Assembly (NCBI GenBank): GCA_959347315.1
Contig: OY365807.1
Span: 13,230,263-13,294,262, forward strand
Length of the DNA stretch: 64,000 nt
Source of the DNA: Bimastos eiseni
Lineage: Eukaryota > Annelida > Clitellata > Crassiclitellata > Lumbricidae
Reading direction: 5' to 3'
The notes beneath the pieces are model-generated. The model was not told the DNA's origin. It saw only the letters and a list, made by a program, of their open reading frames with translations, and made no database searches. The position numbers and the translations under genes are program-made. Below, piece by piece: positions 25,401 to 37,748 of the stretch. Positions within the stretch are counted from its first letter, which is position 1; the number at the start of each line of letters is the position of its first letter.

Positions 25401-28400
25401 AAACAGAAAAAAGCAGTCTTCAAGCGCTTCCGGAAGTCCAGTTGATGCATTCATTCTGGATGATTGCACTAGGAGATAGTTATCTGTTGGGAAGTTTTGA
25501 AATATTTGAAGTATCTGTGATGTGGTAAGACTTTTAACCTTGGATAATGTTGTACATGTAAGGTAAGGTATTTGGTCTGCTGAGGCATACTGGTTGTTTT
25601 GGTCATTGATGTGGTTTTTGATTTCTGTTGTTACAGAATCTTTTCTTTCAGTTTCCTTACAACAACTTCCTCCACACTCAGGTTGAACGCTGTTTGTTGA
25701 GTATAGTCGTGAGCACGATGTCCGATAATCTGCTTCTGAGCCAGGTGAGTGGAGATGCTTGAGCGAGAGTAGAAGGGGAAGAGAAAAAGGAATAGGAGAG
25801 AGAAACATAGGGATGGAGACATAGAGAGGGAGACCTAGAGAGGGAGAGAGAAAGAGAGAGAGAGCAAGAGAGAGAAGCGAGAAAGAGAGAGGTTGCCTTT
25901 AGGGAGCCAAGCAGAGGAAGGTGCTGTGAATGAGGAAAACTGACTAGAAGGAAGGAAATGTTTAATGAAGTGCTATGTTATTCATAAGACAAGTATAGTT
26001 TTAAGTGGTTCTAGAGAGGTCCTATATAAATATGCTGAAGTACATGCAGACACATACCGAACATAAATATATATCTATCCCAGTGATTGCCAACCTTTTT
26101 TGACTAGCGGCATACTAAGAAAGAATGAAAATTCTCGCAGCACACTTAACAATACTTACCTTTTTTAATCTATTTGTCACTATTATCTAATAATTTAAAA
26201 AAACGCAGTTTTATCTCTTTGTAGGCTGTACTGATGTAGTCTTTAGAAGTTTAGAACACAGTAAAAAAAATTATATCAATTGCACAGATTTGCTTTTAAG
26301 AAACAGTTTTAGCTGTAGAGTTTTGTTTTGGAGCATCATTAATTAATAATGTATTAGAATTTTTCCGTGGCCCACTTGCAAAGTTCTCGCAGCACATACA
26401 TTAGTGTGCCACGGCATACAGGTTGGGAATCACTGATCTATCCTTACCTACAATGCTTAGTTATACTTGGGTATATGCATTCAGATATACAGTCAAGGAC
26501 AACATCCTAAATTAAACCTGGAAATTAGGCTCATTGTTAGCTGCTCTTTGGTTATACAGTAGAACTAGACATTCTTATGCTCAGTCAGTAGGAGACACTA
26601 GATTGTCAGCTTCCTCTAGCCAACCTTTGTCACAACTTAGTAAAGAGACTCAATTGTTTACCATCCATGTCTTTTAACTCGCTGGTCCTCTGTAGAATTC
26701 ATTACCACCAGTGCTGCAGAAGCTTTTATTCTCTTGTATCATTTTCTCTTGTATCGACATAGTCAAAGACCTATCTTTTTCAATGTATAGGCTTTTGAGG
26801 TGAATTCTTTAATTAATGGGAAATATCTGGCTTGGTAAGTTATCTGATTAATAATAATATAGAAGTACTAACACACAAATATGTGTAAGTTCTTTGTGTG
26901 GCACAGTGGCTGATTGGTTAGAGCGGTTGGCCTGTAATGCTGAGTGTGTGCTGAGCGAGCGGGTTCGACCCTCGTCCGAGGCGTCGTTGTGTCGGGACCT
27001 TGAGCAAGTCCTTCGCGCTCAATTGCTCTGCAGTACAACTGCAACTGCGCTATCGAGGCATGTGGGCTTCTGAGCAAAAAATGTTGGAAGAAGGGCGATA
27101 TCAAATTTCAGAATAAATATATAAAATAAATAAATGCATACATACTGAAATAGACATCTACATTATATACCGTCATGTTTATATTTATATTGTTATTTAT
27201 TTATTATATACTTACTTATATACTTGTTATGTACATGCATGCATTCACAGGCATCTCCAGATCATTTGTCGTTCTATCTCCTCCTCCGCCTTAACTACTT
27301 TTGATCAGGCTTTTATATGTTCTCAATTCTTGCCCCGAAGTATCTGATTGACGTAATACATCGGCCTCATTTAGCTTCCTCCCACCATCCACTTTGTTTG
27401 CCCAATGTATTTGACCTCTTGGTTCCCTTTACCAGAACTTCTATGGCTCAGTCTAGATCCTTTGCTTCAATTGGTCCTTCTCTCTAAAACATGCTCTCAC
27501 CCTCTGTTCACTCTACATAGGAGTGTATGGTATTTTCAAAAGCTGCCTAGTGTTGAATTACAGTTGAATTTCATTTGCAGTTGGTTAAAGATTTTAATCT
27601 ACTGGAAAAAATAACCAGAACCTTTGAAGAAAATCAGGAACAGCAGTACGTAACTCTTCTTACTACTTGATTCTTTATTCTGCAATTCTTTCACAAGTTG
27701 TACGTATATCCTAGATTTAGAAAATGAATTTGATGTAAAGTTTCACTTTGAATGGAGGAAGTTTTTCAATGTGGGGTTGCTCAATCTATTGAAGACCAAA
27801 ATCCTTTTGTGGCAAAACCGTTTGCTTATTCTGCTTATCTTATAGGTATTTTTAAGGTGCTACCTAGCGACCTCAACTTTAAATTATCAGAATGATTTTC
27901 TACCTATGTCCTACATTGACTTTTGCAATACAGAGTGTCTGGATTTGTAGGAAACTACCAGGCAAGCAACGTTTTGGTCACTTAGGGCACTTAACAAGAA
28001 TCGCCAACCTTTTGACAAGCAAAATATCGATGGGTGCTGACGGACATAGGCTTGGAGCAATGTTTGAAGGTATGTTATTGTTTACAATGCGACAAGAACT
28101 GCGGCTATTTTTAATTTAGTTGCTGGATAGTTTCATACTAAAGACATGTTGCTGACATTGTTTGTATGCTTCAAATGCAACTTCCTATTAGATTAGAGGC
28201 ATCTGGTTGTTGGTAATGCATGCTTGCTCAAAGAATATGATACTATATTTGTGGCATGGTCACAATTGATGAGAATTTAACTCCTTTTGCCAAAGCTTAA
28301 GCACAGAACTCGTATCATATGAGGAGTTTCTTCTTGCGGCCAAATGCTGACCTGAATGCACATCTGCATGTTTCCAGAACTTCCTGAAGACACGCAGCAA

Positions 28401-31400
28401 CGGTGGAAAGTGTTTACCGAGGGTCTCCTGGCTGAAACTAATCGAACAAATGCTATTGAACTGGTATGTATGTCTCTCTCGTGTGTGTGCATGTGCGTGC
28501 GTGCGTGCGTGCACTGGATAAATCATAATTTTCGTAAATAAATCGTAAATTGCATTGGTTAAATCGTAATTTTTTAACAAATACAAACTCTCAGTTGAAA
28601 GAAAGCGAGCAATGATGAGAGAATAACACATCTTGTGGATAGGTTTAGGATACACTGTATTATAACAGTTCTATACTAATTACAATTATTCTGCAGAAGC
28701 AATTCACAGTGTTTATGGTTATTTTGTCTGTACACCAAAGTCTTTAATTAGCAATTATACTTGCATATGATTAGCATTGTAAAATATTTACTTAATGTAA
28801 ATAATGTTGTGAGACAGATAAAGACAAAATGTTGTGTGAACTGAGAGTTCCTTTCTGCCTTTTCCAGGGTGGAACGAGTGGCAGCGGTGGGCGAATTCAA
28901 TCCAGCAGTGAAGATGACGACGACATTGGATATCTAAATTTCCACATGGATGACAACTTGCAAAAGGTTAGTGTTTTTGTGGAGTCTTGAAGATGGGTGA
29001 AAATGGATGCTAATGTTGAGAAGATATGGGATAAATGCTCATGATTCGGTAGACTCACTACGACGTCAACCAGATATTGGTGCATATTTGTTGCAACTGT
29101 CTGAAATGTGCTGTATGTCCAACCAACTCCATGCTTCAGAAATTCCTAACACATGTATCAAGAAGAAATCATCTAATCTGTTGGTTTTGTATGATTAGGC
29201 AGAGATAGTGTTATGATGTATGAAGTCATGTTAATCTTCGTAGTAGAATTGTAATAATCATATTGACCTGACGTTACATTACATTTCCTTTGATTGCCAG
29301 TCATTTGCCGACTTCCAGACTCAGCAGATGACCAACAACTTTGTCGATCAGTTTGGATACAGCGAAGAAGAATTTGGAGATCAGGAGGAAAGCATTGGGT
29401 GAGGGAATATTACTTACAGCATTTATCTTTACATACCTACTGCCTACATGTATATCCATACATATAAACGCTGGTGCATGTTTATGCTTGCATAGCTACA
29501 GACATACACACATGCATACACCAGTATGCAGTTGTGCACTCATTTATGCATCTTTATGCAGATGCATACATACTTGCATACAAATACTTGGTACTTGCAT
29601 ACATACTGCAGATAGTTTATGTCAGCCTTTGAATTATGTATTTTTGAAGTGTTCACCTTTGAAGCCTGATCAATCTAACTTTTGCTTGAACTTTCTGTGC
29701 TTTTGTAGCAAACAGTCACTGTATTACCAGTGCTTCCTTGTAATCAAATGGAATTGTAATGTATTTTTTAGATCTCCATTCATGGCCAAAATATCAAGCA
29801 TCGACTTTGAGTTAAATATGATCGAGGATAATGTGAGTATTATCACTAGCATTATTCAAGATGATTCTTACTTTAGAATATCTATCACCTTCCAATGAAA
29901 ACTTGGGATCAAGGTGAATTCTCTAGTCTGTTTACTTGACAACTTAAATTACTCATTTAAATGTGTGATCTGGGTCTGTAAAATAATGGTTTTGGGTTCA
30001 AAGCCTGCTCAGTGGACTCTCCTAAGTGACTGTGGACAATTTGTTGAAGCACTTTGGACACAAGCAATAATTCAGATGCACTGAGTCTGAGTGGATAGTA
30101 TGAGTGCAATAGGGAAATAAATGAACTGAAGAAATAATGCTGTAGCTGATGGCCATATCAAAAACTGTTTTATAACAGGACTTGGAATATTATTATGTCT
30201 GTTTCTAAACGATTTGTGTCAGTAATCAGCTTGGTTAGAAAATTTTGTACACGTTTAAAATGGAAAACTTACTTGTAGAACACCAACGACTTATTTAAAT
30301 TTTTAGCCGACCGCTGCAGCGATGTTTGAGCAGGCATGCAACGATAGAATACGGCAGTTTGACAATGCAGACAGCGATGATGAATGGGATGTAAAAGAAA
30401 TGTCGTTTCCACTTGCCTCAGACAACCGTCGAAGGTATGGTACTAAAATAATGGCTCTTTTGTGTTATGTAGAGTAATGGATGGCGCACTGGCATGTTGA
30501 ACTGAGGAAGTGATTTCTCTTCCCATATCCCTTAAGGTTGACAAGTTCCTCTTTTGCTTGGTGATGGCATTGGTTAAATTAGATGTATAAAGGGATGGAA
30601 GCCTTGCGTGACGTGTGACAGTTATATACAACTTCTGTAATAACTTGTCATCTTTCGTTTATACTCAGCTTGTTGTCATACTGTGGTGTATCGGTTTGAA
30701 ATTAAACGAAGATATTATTATGTTATTATAATAAAACATAAAGGATGACTTCGACCATATGTTTATTGATTGTGGGAAACTTATGCAGCCAGGAAGAAGA
30801 CCTGCCTCTACAAATATAAATTAGGGTACATTGGGGTGTTCCCAATGCTGGCTGTAGGGTTTACTAAGGGAGAGAAGCACATGTTGGCACATGATCTTAC
30901 TTTCTATTGTGTTGTTCTTTGTGTGTAGTTCTGCGAATCCTGCGGACGAGAACCGAAGAGTTTCGAGTAAACGCGATAGCTATGAGGATGAAGAGGAGGA
31001 TTTTGGTGGAGAGGAATTGGAAGAGGTGGAGAGTGATGGGACGTCAGATTCAGAGGATGATCTCGACTCTCCTCGCTTGATACGAGAGACATGTGCTGGT
31101 AAATGCAACACTGCTTCAGAGATGATGTTTGGGGATCTTATTCGAACACGACAGTTTACAGGTTTCGATGAGGATGGCAACATGATAATTATAATGTTAA
31201 CGTTGTGCAATGTGCACTTATATGTGACATTCTTCTTCTATCATGAAATCTAATTATAGCACAACCAAGATGCAGGGTGGGTTTTTGTTGTTACTCCTAA
31301 ACACAGAACTTACTTAATTAATGGAGGTTTTGGTGAATGATACTTGAAGTATGTTTGTTCCTTATAGGCAAAGATGTTGGAAGAGAGGCATTGGCTGAAA

Positions 31401-34400
31401 CAAAGTCATCTTCAGAGCTATCTAACAACAACTCTATCAACCATTCTTCTGACATCACGTCCAATTCACTTGAAGATGCCAAACTTCCTGAGACGAATGC
31501 AACTACAAGGTTTAATCATTTTATTCGTTTTAATGGTTGTTATTATTATTATGGTTTGTGTTTGGTTGATGTTTGTTGGTGTGATTGATGGACCGGCCTG
31601 TATGTATGATTCGTTGATTTCTTTTGAATACACCTGGGCCTTCCGCAATGCTAGCACGCTCTGTTAAAACACAATTTCAGATATGGTACTGTTGTGAGCA
31701 TGGATTCCTAACCAAATTGGATGTTGGTGTGCTATGAGTATCAGGTGTTTTTCCAATGCAAGAGGCCTTGTTCAGTGACACATTAGCTACACATTTCCAT
31801 CCATCTCACAAAGACAGATGGGAAGGCTTAGACAAGTGTTGAGATGAATAGATCTTGAGGGAAGACTGAAACGATGTCTTTAAACTTCGCAGAATAGATG
31901 CTGCTGTTCGAATTCAGTGAATCTGACTAGAACCATTTGACATAAGTCAGATGAGTTGATGTTATGTAAAAAGTGCACATTTGCTGTCCTCGTCCATTTT
32001 TGGAAGTTATATGATCGTCCACATGGAACGTAGTAGTTTGTCTGCTTTTTACTGCATATTTTGTCAGCTACGTAAGTGAACATTCATGACGTGACCCTTT
32101 TAATGCTCATAGACATGGTCCTGGAATTGAGGAATGTTTCATCGTAGGATCTACAATGATTGACACAGCATCAGGTAAGGCATGGTTCTCCAGCTGAAGC
32201 TGAGAATCTTGAGCATCTTTTGTTTAGTGAACCGTGTCCCCTGATGTTACAGCAGCAAATTGAAATCTTAAGGTAAAAATCATAGTGTAAGTTGATAATC
32301 GAGAAATTTGCTGAAGATTATGCTCTTTGACCATTGAGTTTTTCTGTTGATTCAATTTAGCAGCAGCCTGCCTAACAGTTTCACAGCCACTATAATCGAC
32401 AAAGTTGCCTCATCGACAGGAGATGGCGGTAGGACTGCAAATTTCTGCTTAATTTCTTCTGCTTAACTGTCACACATGATCCTCGAAGTTGTCTCCACTC
32501 TGTTTTAAGCAGAGACATTGTCAAGAGTTCATTCTAGTTTAAGTCAGTGTTTGTTATGTTACATGGAGCTATTGAATGGATGATCATTTTTTCATAAGCT
32601 TGTTGTAATGCCATTATTCATTTAACATAATCTGAAAATGTTTGTAGCACCATAAATATATGCTTATGAGTCGGTTCAAGTAAAATCAAATTAATGGCTT
32701 TATCTGGTAAGACACGTGATCGAAATTTGGACCTAGACGTATGGAGGACAATTACACATACGATTTTGGCACTAATGGGTGATGAACCCATGGCTGAAGG
32801 TGATGGTAATGATGATATAGCGCCTACTCAGAGTTGCTTCTTACTCCACCATACCCAAAAGTTTAGTAAAGAGCATTTCAGACAAATATTCATGGTCCAG
32901 GCTCAGCTTCTAAGGCAACTCTTCCAGACCACAAATCATTGTCAATGATTCCATTACAGTTTTTTTAAGTTGATAGCTGTCTGGAAGCACCTTCTTAATA
33001 ACTGCTCTATCAGTTTCGTCTGTCTCTTTTTGTTCATTGCAGATTCTGCAGTTGCTGGACCTGTGGACGGCATCAACGTTGACGACATAGGTATTGAAGT
33101 TGACAGGTAAGGGACATGTCGTCTGATTGTACTTTCTCTAATTGGACTCGTTGTGATTGTCTTGGGGGTTTAGTGGTCTAAGGGGTGTTATGTTAATGTT
33201 TAGCTGCATTAATGTGCAGTTACATTAGTGCTGTGCTGTCTGTGCAAATGTATGTGTGAATGTGCATGCACTGCATTTTAGAGTGCAGTGTACACTATGC
33301 AGTGACTTTGATGAGAGATGTCATGTTGTATTATGTGGTGGCAGTGTGCATGTGTAGCCAATGTATACTCTCAGTTGTTTGTGACAGAGCTGTAAACACA
33401 CATACGGAAGATCTAAACAGTCTGGGTCAAACTGACTAATGCAATTGGTGTCTATTTTTGGTTTGTATCAGCATACTCTTATCTAGTCATCACCTGTGAT
33501 GATTGCAATCTCATCACTTTGGTCTTTCTCTAAACACAATTTTTTGTCTCTGTATCTGCTATAGCATCTATCTTACAAGTTACATTCTCTTCATTTCTTT
33601 CAGTCCTTTAGACAACCAATTTCAAGCGCTTTTGAGAGGTTGCCCAGATACGCATTTGCATGCAATATGAAATATTCAAGCAGACTTTGTAGAATGATTA
33701 ATTTATCACTTTGTTTAGTTATAATAATAATAATAATAATAACAATAATACTTAGTACTTAGTCCTTCCTGTGTAGGTCTACACGTTGGGCAACGCACTT
33801 CCTCCATTCATCTCTATCCAAAGCCAGTGTCTCAGCCTCCTCCCATGATATCTCCAAACATTTTAGGTCTTATGGTCTCTGGCCAGTTTTTTCTCGGTCT
33901 TCCTCTCCTCCGTCGCTCTCCCGCACACCAGGACATCACCTGTTTAGCTCTTCTCTCCTCCATCTCCTCCTCCATGCAACAGACATGCCCCATCCACCTT
34001 AGTCTTCTTCTGTCTTCTTGTCATGTTTTCTCTTGTACGATCTTGTTATCTTGTCTCTCCATGCAATAATAATAATAATAAAATAATATATTTACCTTTG
34101 TTGGAGCCATTCCGTTTTTGTCTTTCTTAGCCATGCATTAGCATACTGAAATCTAAAGGAGTGGTGTGAAATTGTGTGGGAGAAAGCACTTGGAGTTCAA
34201 GGGTTCACTTTGGGGGACATAGCATTCGGATTTTAATGTTAAACTGTTATGGCAGCTACCAAAAAGTTTATAAGGATTGGTTTGTTTTCTTGTAGTTCAG
34301 CATTGGTTAACAACAAAACCGATGCAATTGTGAGCAACGTAGCGTCTGAAACAGAGAGCAGCAGCAGTCAGAGGGAGAACCACGTACAACACACGACAAA

Positions 34401-34788
34401 AGACGATCTCTCCTGGTGCCTCAAAGATGCCTCCGACAAAATGCAAGAGTTAAGGTTTGCATGTTCAATGCTTTGCTTCTTCATCTGAATTCAATTAAGC
34501 TTTACTATCACCATTGGTGATTCATGTACTTTCTTCGATGAAGGTGAGGAGGCAGCAAAGGGAAAATGGAGAAGTGTTCTAGCTACGTACAGATGAATAA
34601 ACTAATCAATCTTTTCACACGTGTAGTTGATTGTCTGCTGGTTGACTTGCCTGTGTTTGTAACTTTTGCTTCTTGTTTCTGGTTGTGTTGTTAACGCTTT
34701 TGCTTTGGTGTGTTGTGATGGCAGCCTTGTCGATCAGCCTGAAGATTCTCGAGTCGACGGTCTGAAACCAGAAGTCAGCGCATCATAA
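13402..34788 (+). CDS. PPP6R3: PPP6R: protein phosphatase 6 regulatory subunit (SAPS domain)
   Basis: Coding exons: 13402-13458, 17310-17389, 17785-17871, 19835-20021, 20457-20594, 22152-22217, 22884-22996, 23617-23730, 24142-24268, 24885-25043, 25637-25744, 27581-27645, 27936-28069, 28378-28463, 28868-28966, 29301-29398, 29772-29832, 30307-30434, 30929-31098, 31368-31509, then 32113-32174 or 32361-32428, then 33043-33106, 34296-34454, 34725-34788. All phases agree; the product is 855 or 857 residues (human paralogs about 870-970). Family marks: MFWRN start, TLQELMDEDDVVQECK, NPLQASFFSKI, GTSAVMDLLLRLITCI, NNFLHTQVE, GHLGHLTRIAN, and after the SAPS repeats SSSEDDDDIGY and MTNNFVDQFGYSEEEFGDQ. 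Known role: targets the PP6 catalytic subunit. The acidic C-terminal tail (from about residue 635) is poorly conserved. It is probably the single ancestor of vertebrate PPP6R1-3, so the symbol marks the family, not the paralog. Confidence 0.93.
13459..17309 (+). other. PPP6R intron 1 (first coding intron)
   Basis: AT-rich intron of about 3.85 kb. It holds a purine run with (GA)n at 14580-14645, a short start block of the TATATAGCACCCC repeat at 16705-16760, and no frame that splices consistently or resembles a known protein. Confidence 0.7.
18663..18725. repeat. Perfect 63-nt palindrome (31-nt arms, 1-nt centre)
   Basis: From GATAAAAATG at 18663 to CATTTTTATC at 18725 every base pairs with its partner around a single C at 18694. 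The arms are 31 nt without mismatch. It lies in PPP6R intron 3, between the exons ending 17871 and starting 19835. Confidence 0.95.
19505..19775 (+). repeat. Dispersed repeat with CCACTCCAGATCGAGG block
   Basis: Copy of the family at 5.9 kb: GACTAGTCAGAGGTGTTCC, CCCAGCACAACC, then CCACTCCAGATCGAGGGGCC and CACCGAGAAGGTACGGC. It is preceded by a (TTA)n run at 19497-19518. Lies about 60 bp upstream of a PPP6R exon (19835). Confidence 0.65.
21098..21850. mobile_element. hAT-like element with AGCTGTACCGAT ends
   Basis: The left end TAGAGCTGTACCGAT and the reversed right end TAAAGCTGTACCGAT agree at 14 of 15 bases. Flanking 8-mers are CTTGCTGT (21090-21097) and CGTGCTGT (21851-21858), 7 of 8 identical, as expected of a hAT target duplication. 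Inner ends are rich in CCGATTATT / AATCGGC motifs. About 750 bp without a transposase frame. Lies in a PPP6R intron. Confidence 0.75.
25780..25895 (+). repeat. (GA)n-rich purine tract
   Basis: Nearly pure purine on the plus strand (GAGAGGGAGA and AGAGAGAGAGCAAGAGAG runs), about 115 bp, starting some 35 bp after the PPP6R exon donor at 25744. Confidence 0.85.
26081..26435. mobile_element. hAT-type MITE, 355 bp, perfect 8-bp target duplication
   Basis: The left end CAGTGATTGCCAACCT and the reversed right end CAGTGATTCCCAACCT differ at one base. Both flanks carry ATCTATCC (26073-26080 and 26436-26443), an exact 8-bp target duplication. The terminus resembles the CAGTGGTTC-type ends of animal hAT elements. 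Non-coding. Lies in the PPP6R intron between the exons ending 25744 and starting 27581. Confidence 0.9.
26896..27127 (+). mobile_element. tRNA-derived SINE, fullest copy
   Basis: RNA polymerase III A box TGGCACAGTGG at 26899-26909 and B box GGTTCGACCC at 26962. They are followed by a unique body (CTTGAGCAAGTCCTTCG, CAGTACAACTGCAACTGC, ATCGAGGCATGTG, GAAGGGCGATATCAAATTTC) and an AAATAAATAAATG tail. Related copies are at 3988, 48302 and 61478 (reverse). The head is tRNA-like, but the spacing and missing cloverleaf rule out a working tRNA gene. Confidence 0.88.
32113..32428 (+). other. Candidate mutually exclusive PPP6R exons
   Basis: Exon 32113-32174 (62 nt) and exon 32361-32428 (68 nt) each have only one open frame. 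Each accepts the same incoming phase (two bases carried) and leaves the same outgoing phase (one base). Each therefore joins exon 31368-31509 to exon 33043-33106 in frame. Joining the two to each other puts the second out of frame and meets a TAA at once. The encoded peptides are about 21 and 23 residues in the non-conserved C-terminal tail. The upstream donor (AAG|GTTTAA) is weak, as might be expected at a regulated site. Confidence 0.55.
33770..34069 (-). mobile_element. Non-LTR retrotransposon, reverse transcriptase C-terminal relic
   Basis: The minus strand translates, with breaks, to RRLRWMGHVCCMEEE, then ERRRRGRPRKNWPE, then ISWEEAETLALDRDEWRK. These are the usual closing motifs of non-LTR reverse transcriptase proteins (RWxGHV, RRRGRPRKxW, AxDRxxWR). 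(TAA)n runs flank it at 33722-33745 and 34067-34085. Frame shifts make it inactive. It lies in the PPP6R intron 33107-34295, antisense to the gene. Confidence 0.85.
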
Positions 34789-37700
34789 TCAATGGTAGAA
34801 GATGCAATTGAAAGAATCAGGTAGGTCAAAATGTCTGCAGGATCTTATCGGAACATATCTGTAAGGCGCTGTAACAGTTCAGCAATCAATGCTTGCTTCT
34901 AAGTGGAAATACATGATGACATTAGAATCTGGTGAACAGAGACAGTTGGGAGCAATGACGTTCTGCTGTATCCTGGATCTTGGAGGGTACAACGGGAAGT
35001 TGAAATGTGCTTCTAGCTATTGAAACTGCTGCAAGAGTTCACCTCTTGTGGCAGTGGCAGATTTAACTTATTGCTTACTTGTTAAGTGCTGTTTTCAGCA
35101 TTAATTGGAGAGAAGGCAATGTTGATTAAATTAACCTTTCTCGTTCGATATTATTCATCAGACATAAGGTCTTTACTTTACTGGTTTAAGACATTACTGG
35201 TTTAAATGGTTTTTAATGTTTTATTTTATGTTTTATGATTAAAGTTCAACCTTTGTGTTGAAGTTTTTATTGGTTCACTTATTAAGTTTATGCTTTTTGC
35301 CAATGTTTTATTTTTATGCATTTGATGTAATGTACCAATAAATTTTCATGATCTGAATTATTGGCATTGAGTGGTAATATTTTGTTTTATCATTGTCATT
35401 TCAGCAACAGGAGAACCTCAATCATAACCATAGCGAATGTTTTCTGTGAGACAATGCTGTTTGTGCGACTGGTCGAGCACATCGTCCAACTTGTGCATCT
35501 GTATTTACCCACCGAACTTGACTCCTTCATCCACGTTCCCATGGACGTCCATTTTCCCATCATTTCATTTGGCGTTTCTGATCTTCTTGACAAACAATGG
35601 GACCAACCCAGGCATCCTTCTAAATTCGTGACGAGAATGTGTAAAGACGACATTGAAACGCAGGATGTCAGTTTTAGGATCTTGTAGCCTTGGCCTTGAT
35701 TTTTAAATTTCCTAAGAGTGTGATGCATCATGGACTTGAAGCAGGTGCGGAAAAGGCCGTTATGTGCTAAATGCAGATTGTTGATGTTTCAAGCATGAAC
35801 TAACTTACTTAGTTACTTGGTTTTTTATTATGATTATAAGAAGCAGCATCTATGTTGTAAGTGATTGATGATGATTATGCATGAAGCGTAGAATCAAAGC
35901 AATGAGTGGAATTGGATGGCACACATGCACAGAGAGTTTAATGGGGAGAGAGCTGGAATGTGAGAAGGAATGTTGAAGAGTGAGAGCAGAAGAAGTAAAG
36001 ATGTAGAGAAGGGAGCTGGAAGAGAGGGATGGAGGATAAATGGGAATTACAAAGCTAATAAAGAAGATAATAATGATAAAGAAGATAGGTGGCAGGCGAA
36101 TGACTAATGTGAAAACCAGTGAGCAGGAGATGGAGTTTATAGGAGAGCAAGCGAGTGTCTCAGAGTGAGAAAGGGAGCGACAGAAGGTATGGCAAGTATG
36201 AGAAAGAGAAAAGATGGTTTCTTCCACTTGCCTGTAAATATTATTCTCAGGTCTTTCTGTTACTTGGTGAATTTTCTGCATGGATTCATTGAACATTTCT
36301 TTCCACTTTTTGTGTTGTGTTTGTTTTTAAATTGCAGTTTGGGGTGGGGTATTTAGCATTAGATGGCTACAGTAAAGTTAAAATATGGTAGGGGGCAAAT
36401 TGCAATTGTAATCCTATTTATATTATGTCTTTTGAAGAGAGACTAGTCAGAGGTGGTTCCAACCTGTCAAACAAAATGGTGTTTAATCGCTTAAGGAGTA
36501 GAGGTAAGGAAGGACCACGGAGGAGGAGTCAAAATGTTGGTAATGCGGACAAGGGGATTAGGGTTAAGCTCAATGCTTAAGGGTTAAGCTTTACTTTTTA
36601 TATTATTCTTATTCTTTTCTGCATGATGCATCTAAGTTTTTACACAGTAGTTGCTTCAGTACAGCCTTTACCAGTTTGCCTCAAGCAATTTAAATGACTG
36701 ATTGTCTGGAAGCAGCCTTAGCTATGCCATGCCTTTTTTATATGTGTCAAGGGCTACCAGGTTTTGACACTAAAGCGTGTACATGAACTAAAACAGACTG
36801 TTAGCCAATGCTGCTCGTTGTTAGTATTTGCTTAGGTATGTCTGCAAAGGGTAGGCTAATGCCAAATGAAAACAAAGTGGTAATGAGAACATGGCCGTCC
36901 TGAGCTATAATTGCGCCATGTGCCTAGCAGCAATCTGGTGCTTCCCACATTTTTAAAATAGTGCATTTATGTAATAATAAGTTATTCAATCCTGAAAGTT
37001 GCACCCTTTCCACATTTGCGCCTTGTACCACGACCCCGCTGGCCCCTCCCTCGGTACGGCCCCCTAAATGAGAATGTAGTTTAAGGCAGCCCCTTGGCAT
37101 ATAGTACACATCAATCAATCACTGAAACTCAGAGGTGCAAAAAACCAAGATTTAAAAAAAATCAAAAGTTGGTTTTTTGGGCTATTTGGTTTTTTGGCCT
37201 TTAGTTTTCTTTTGGGTCTTGTCACAACAGTTTTGTTATAAAAAGCATCAAATACAGCATGAAAAAGAGCTCCAACTTGTTTATATAATTAATTTAGCTT
37301 GATTTCCGACTGAATAACACACAATTAGTATTATAATAGTAATATGAGTAAATTAAAAAATATATATTTAAAAACCGAAAATTTGCCATTTTTGGTTTTA
37401 TTTAAAAAAAACAACTAACCAAATAACCAACATGTTTGCAGCCCTGGATTCGATACAAACAATATTTTAGTCTTTTAAGCAGCTGAACTTGTAATGGCAT
37501 GTAGCACCACTAACTGTAATATTTATTTCATTTAATGTTCAGAACTTGTGTAGAAAATGAGGATCACCAGAAATCACGGGTATTAGAAATAATAATATTA
37601 GGCTTATGTAATGTACCCCATAAATAAATGCGCTATATAACTGCGCACGTGGATGAGCGCGGCAACCGGAAATAGGGTGCGAAAAGAGACAGCTGATTAT
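34789..37700 (+). other. PPP6R 3' region and intergenic DNA
   Basis: AATAAA signals follow the PPP6R stop at 34596-34601 (before it, inside the last intron) and 35337-35342 (after it). A frame at 35404-35687 follows a good acceptor but has no recognisable motif and may be 3' UTR or chance. A purine-rich run covers about 35920-36200, and a short TTTATATTATGTC/ACTAGTCAGAGG repeat block lies at 36415-36500. Otherwise I see nothing. Confidence 0.5.
37130..37446. mobile_element. hAT-like MITE with CAGRGSTGCAAA ends
   Basis: The left end CAGAGGTGCAAAAAACC and the reversed right end CAGGGCTGCAAACATG share CAG-G-TGCAAA. Both inner ends are rich in AACCAAATAACC/GGTTATTTGG. No clear 8-bp target duplication (CTGAAACT against GATTCGAT), so the class is inferred from the ends only. 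About 317 bp, non-coding. Confidence 0.55.
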
Positions 37701-37748
37701 CACACGTGCATTTGCGAGGAGTGGTCCGAGTGGACAAGGTTCATTTGA

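Noticed and set aside
26896..26985. Possible tRNA gene
   Set aside because: It has A and B boxes but no cloverleaf, and similar copies with the same non-tRNA body show it is a SINE.
29341..29898. 185-codon plus-strand frame over PPP6R exons
   Set aside because: It is in a different frame from the conserved exons 29301-29398 and runs through an intron with ACATAC repeats.
33604..33638. Possible extra PPP6R exon with a strong acceptor
   Set aside because: It takes the right incoming phase but leaves in a phase that does not fit the next exon at 34296.
35404..35687. Open frame after a good acceptor downstream of PPP6R
   Set aside because: No recognisable domain, no in-phase partner after the clear PPP6R stop at 34786-34788; may be 3' UTR.
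35850..36296. 148-codon minus-strand frame
   Set aside because: Complement of a purine-rich run; no motif and no splice sites that fit.
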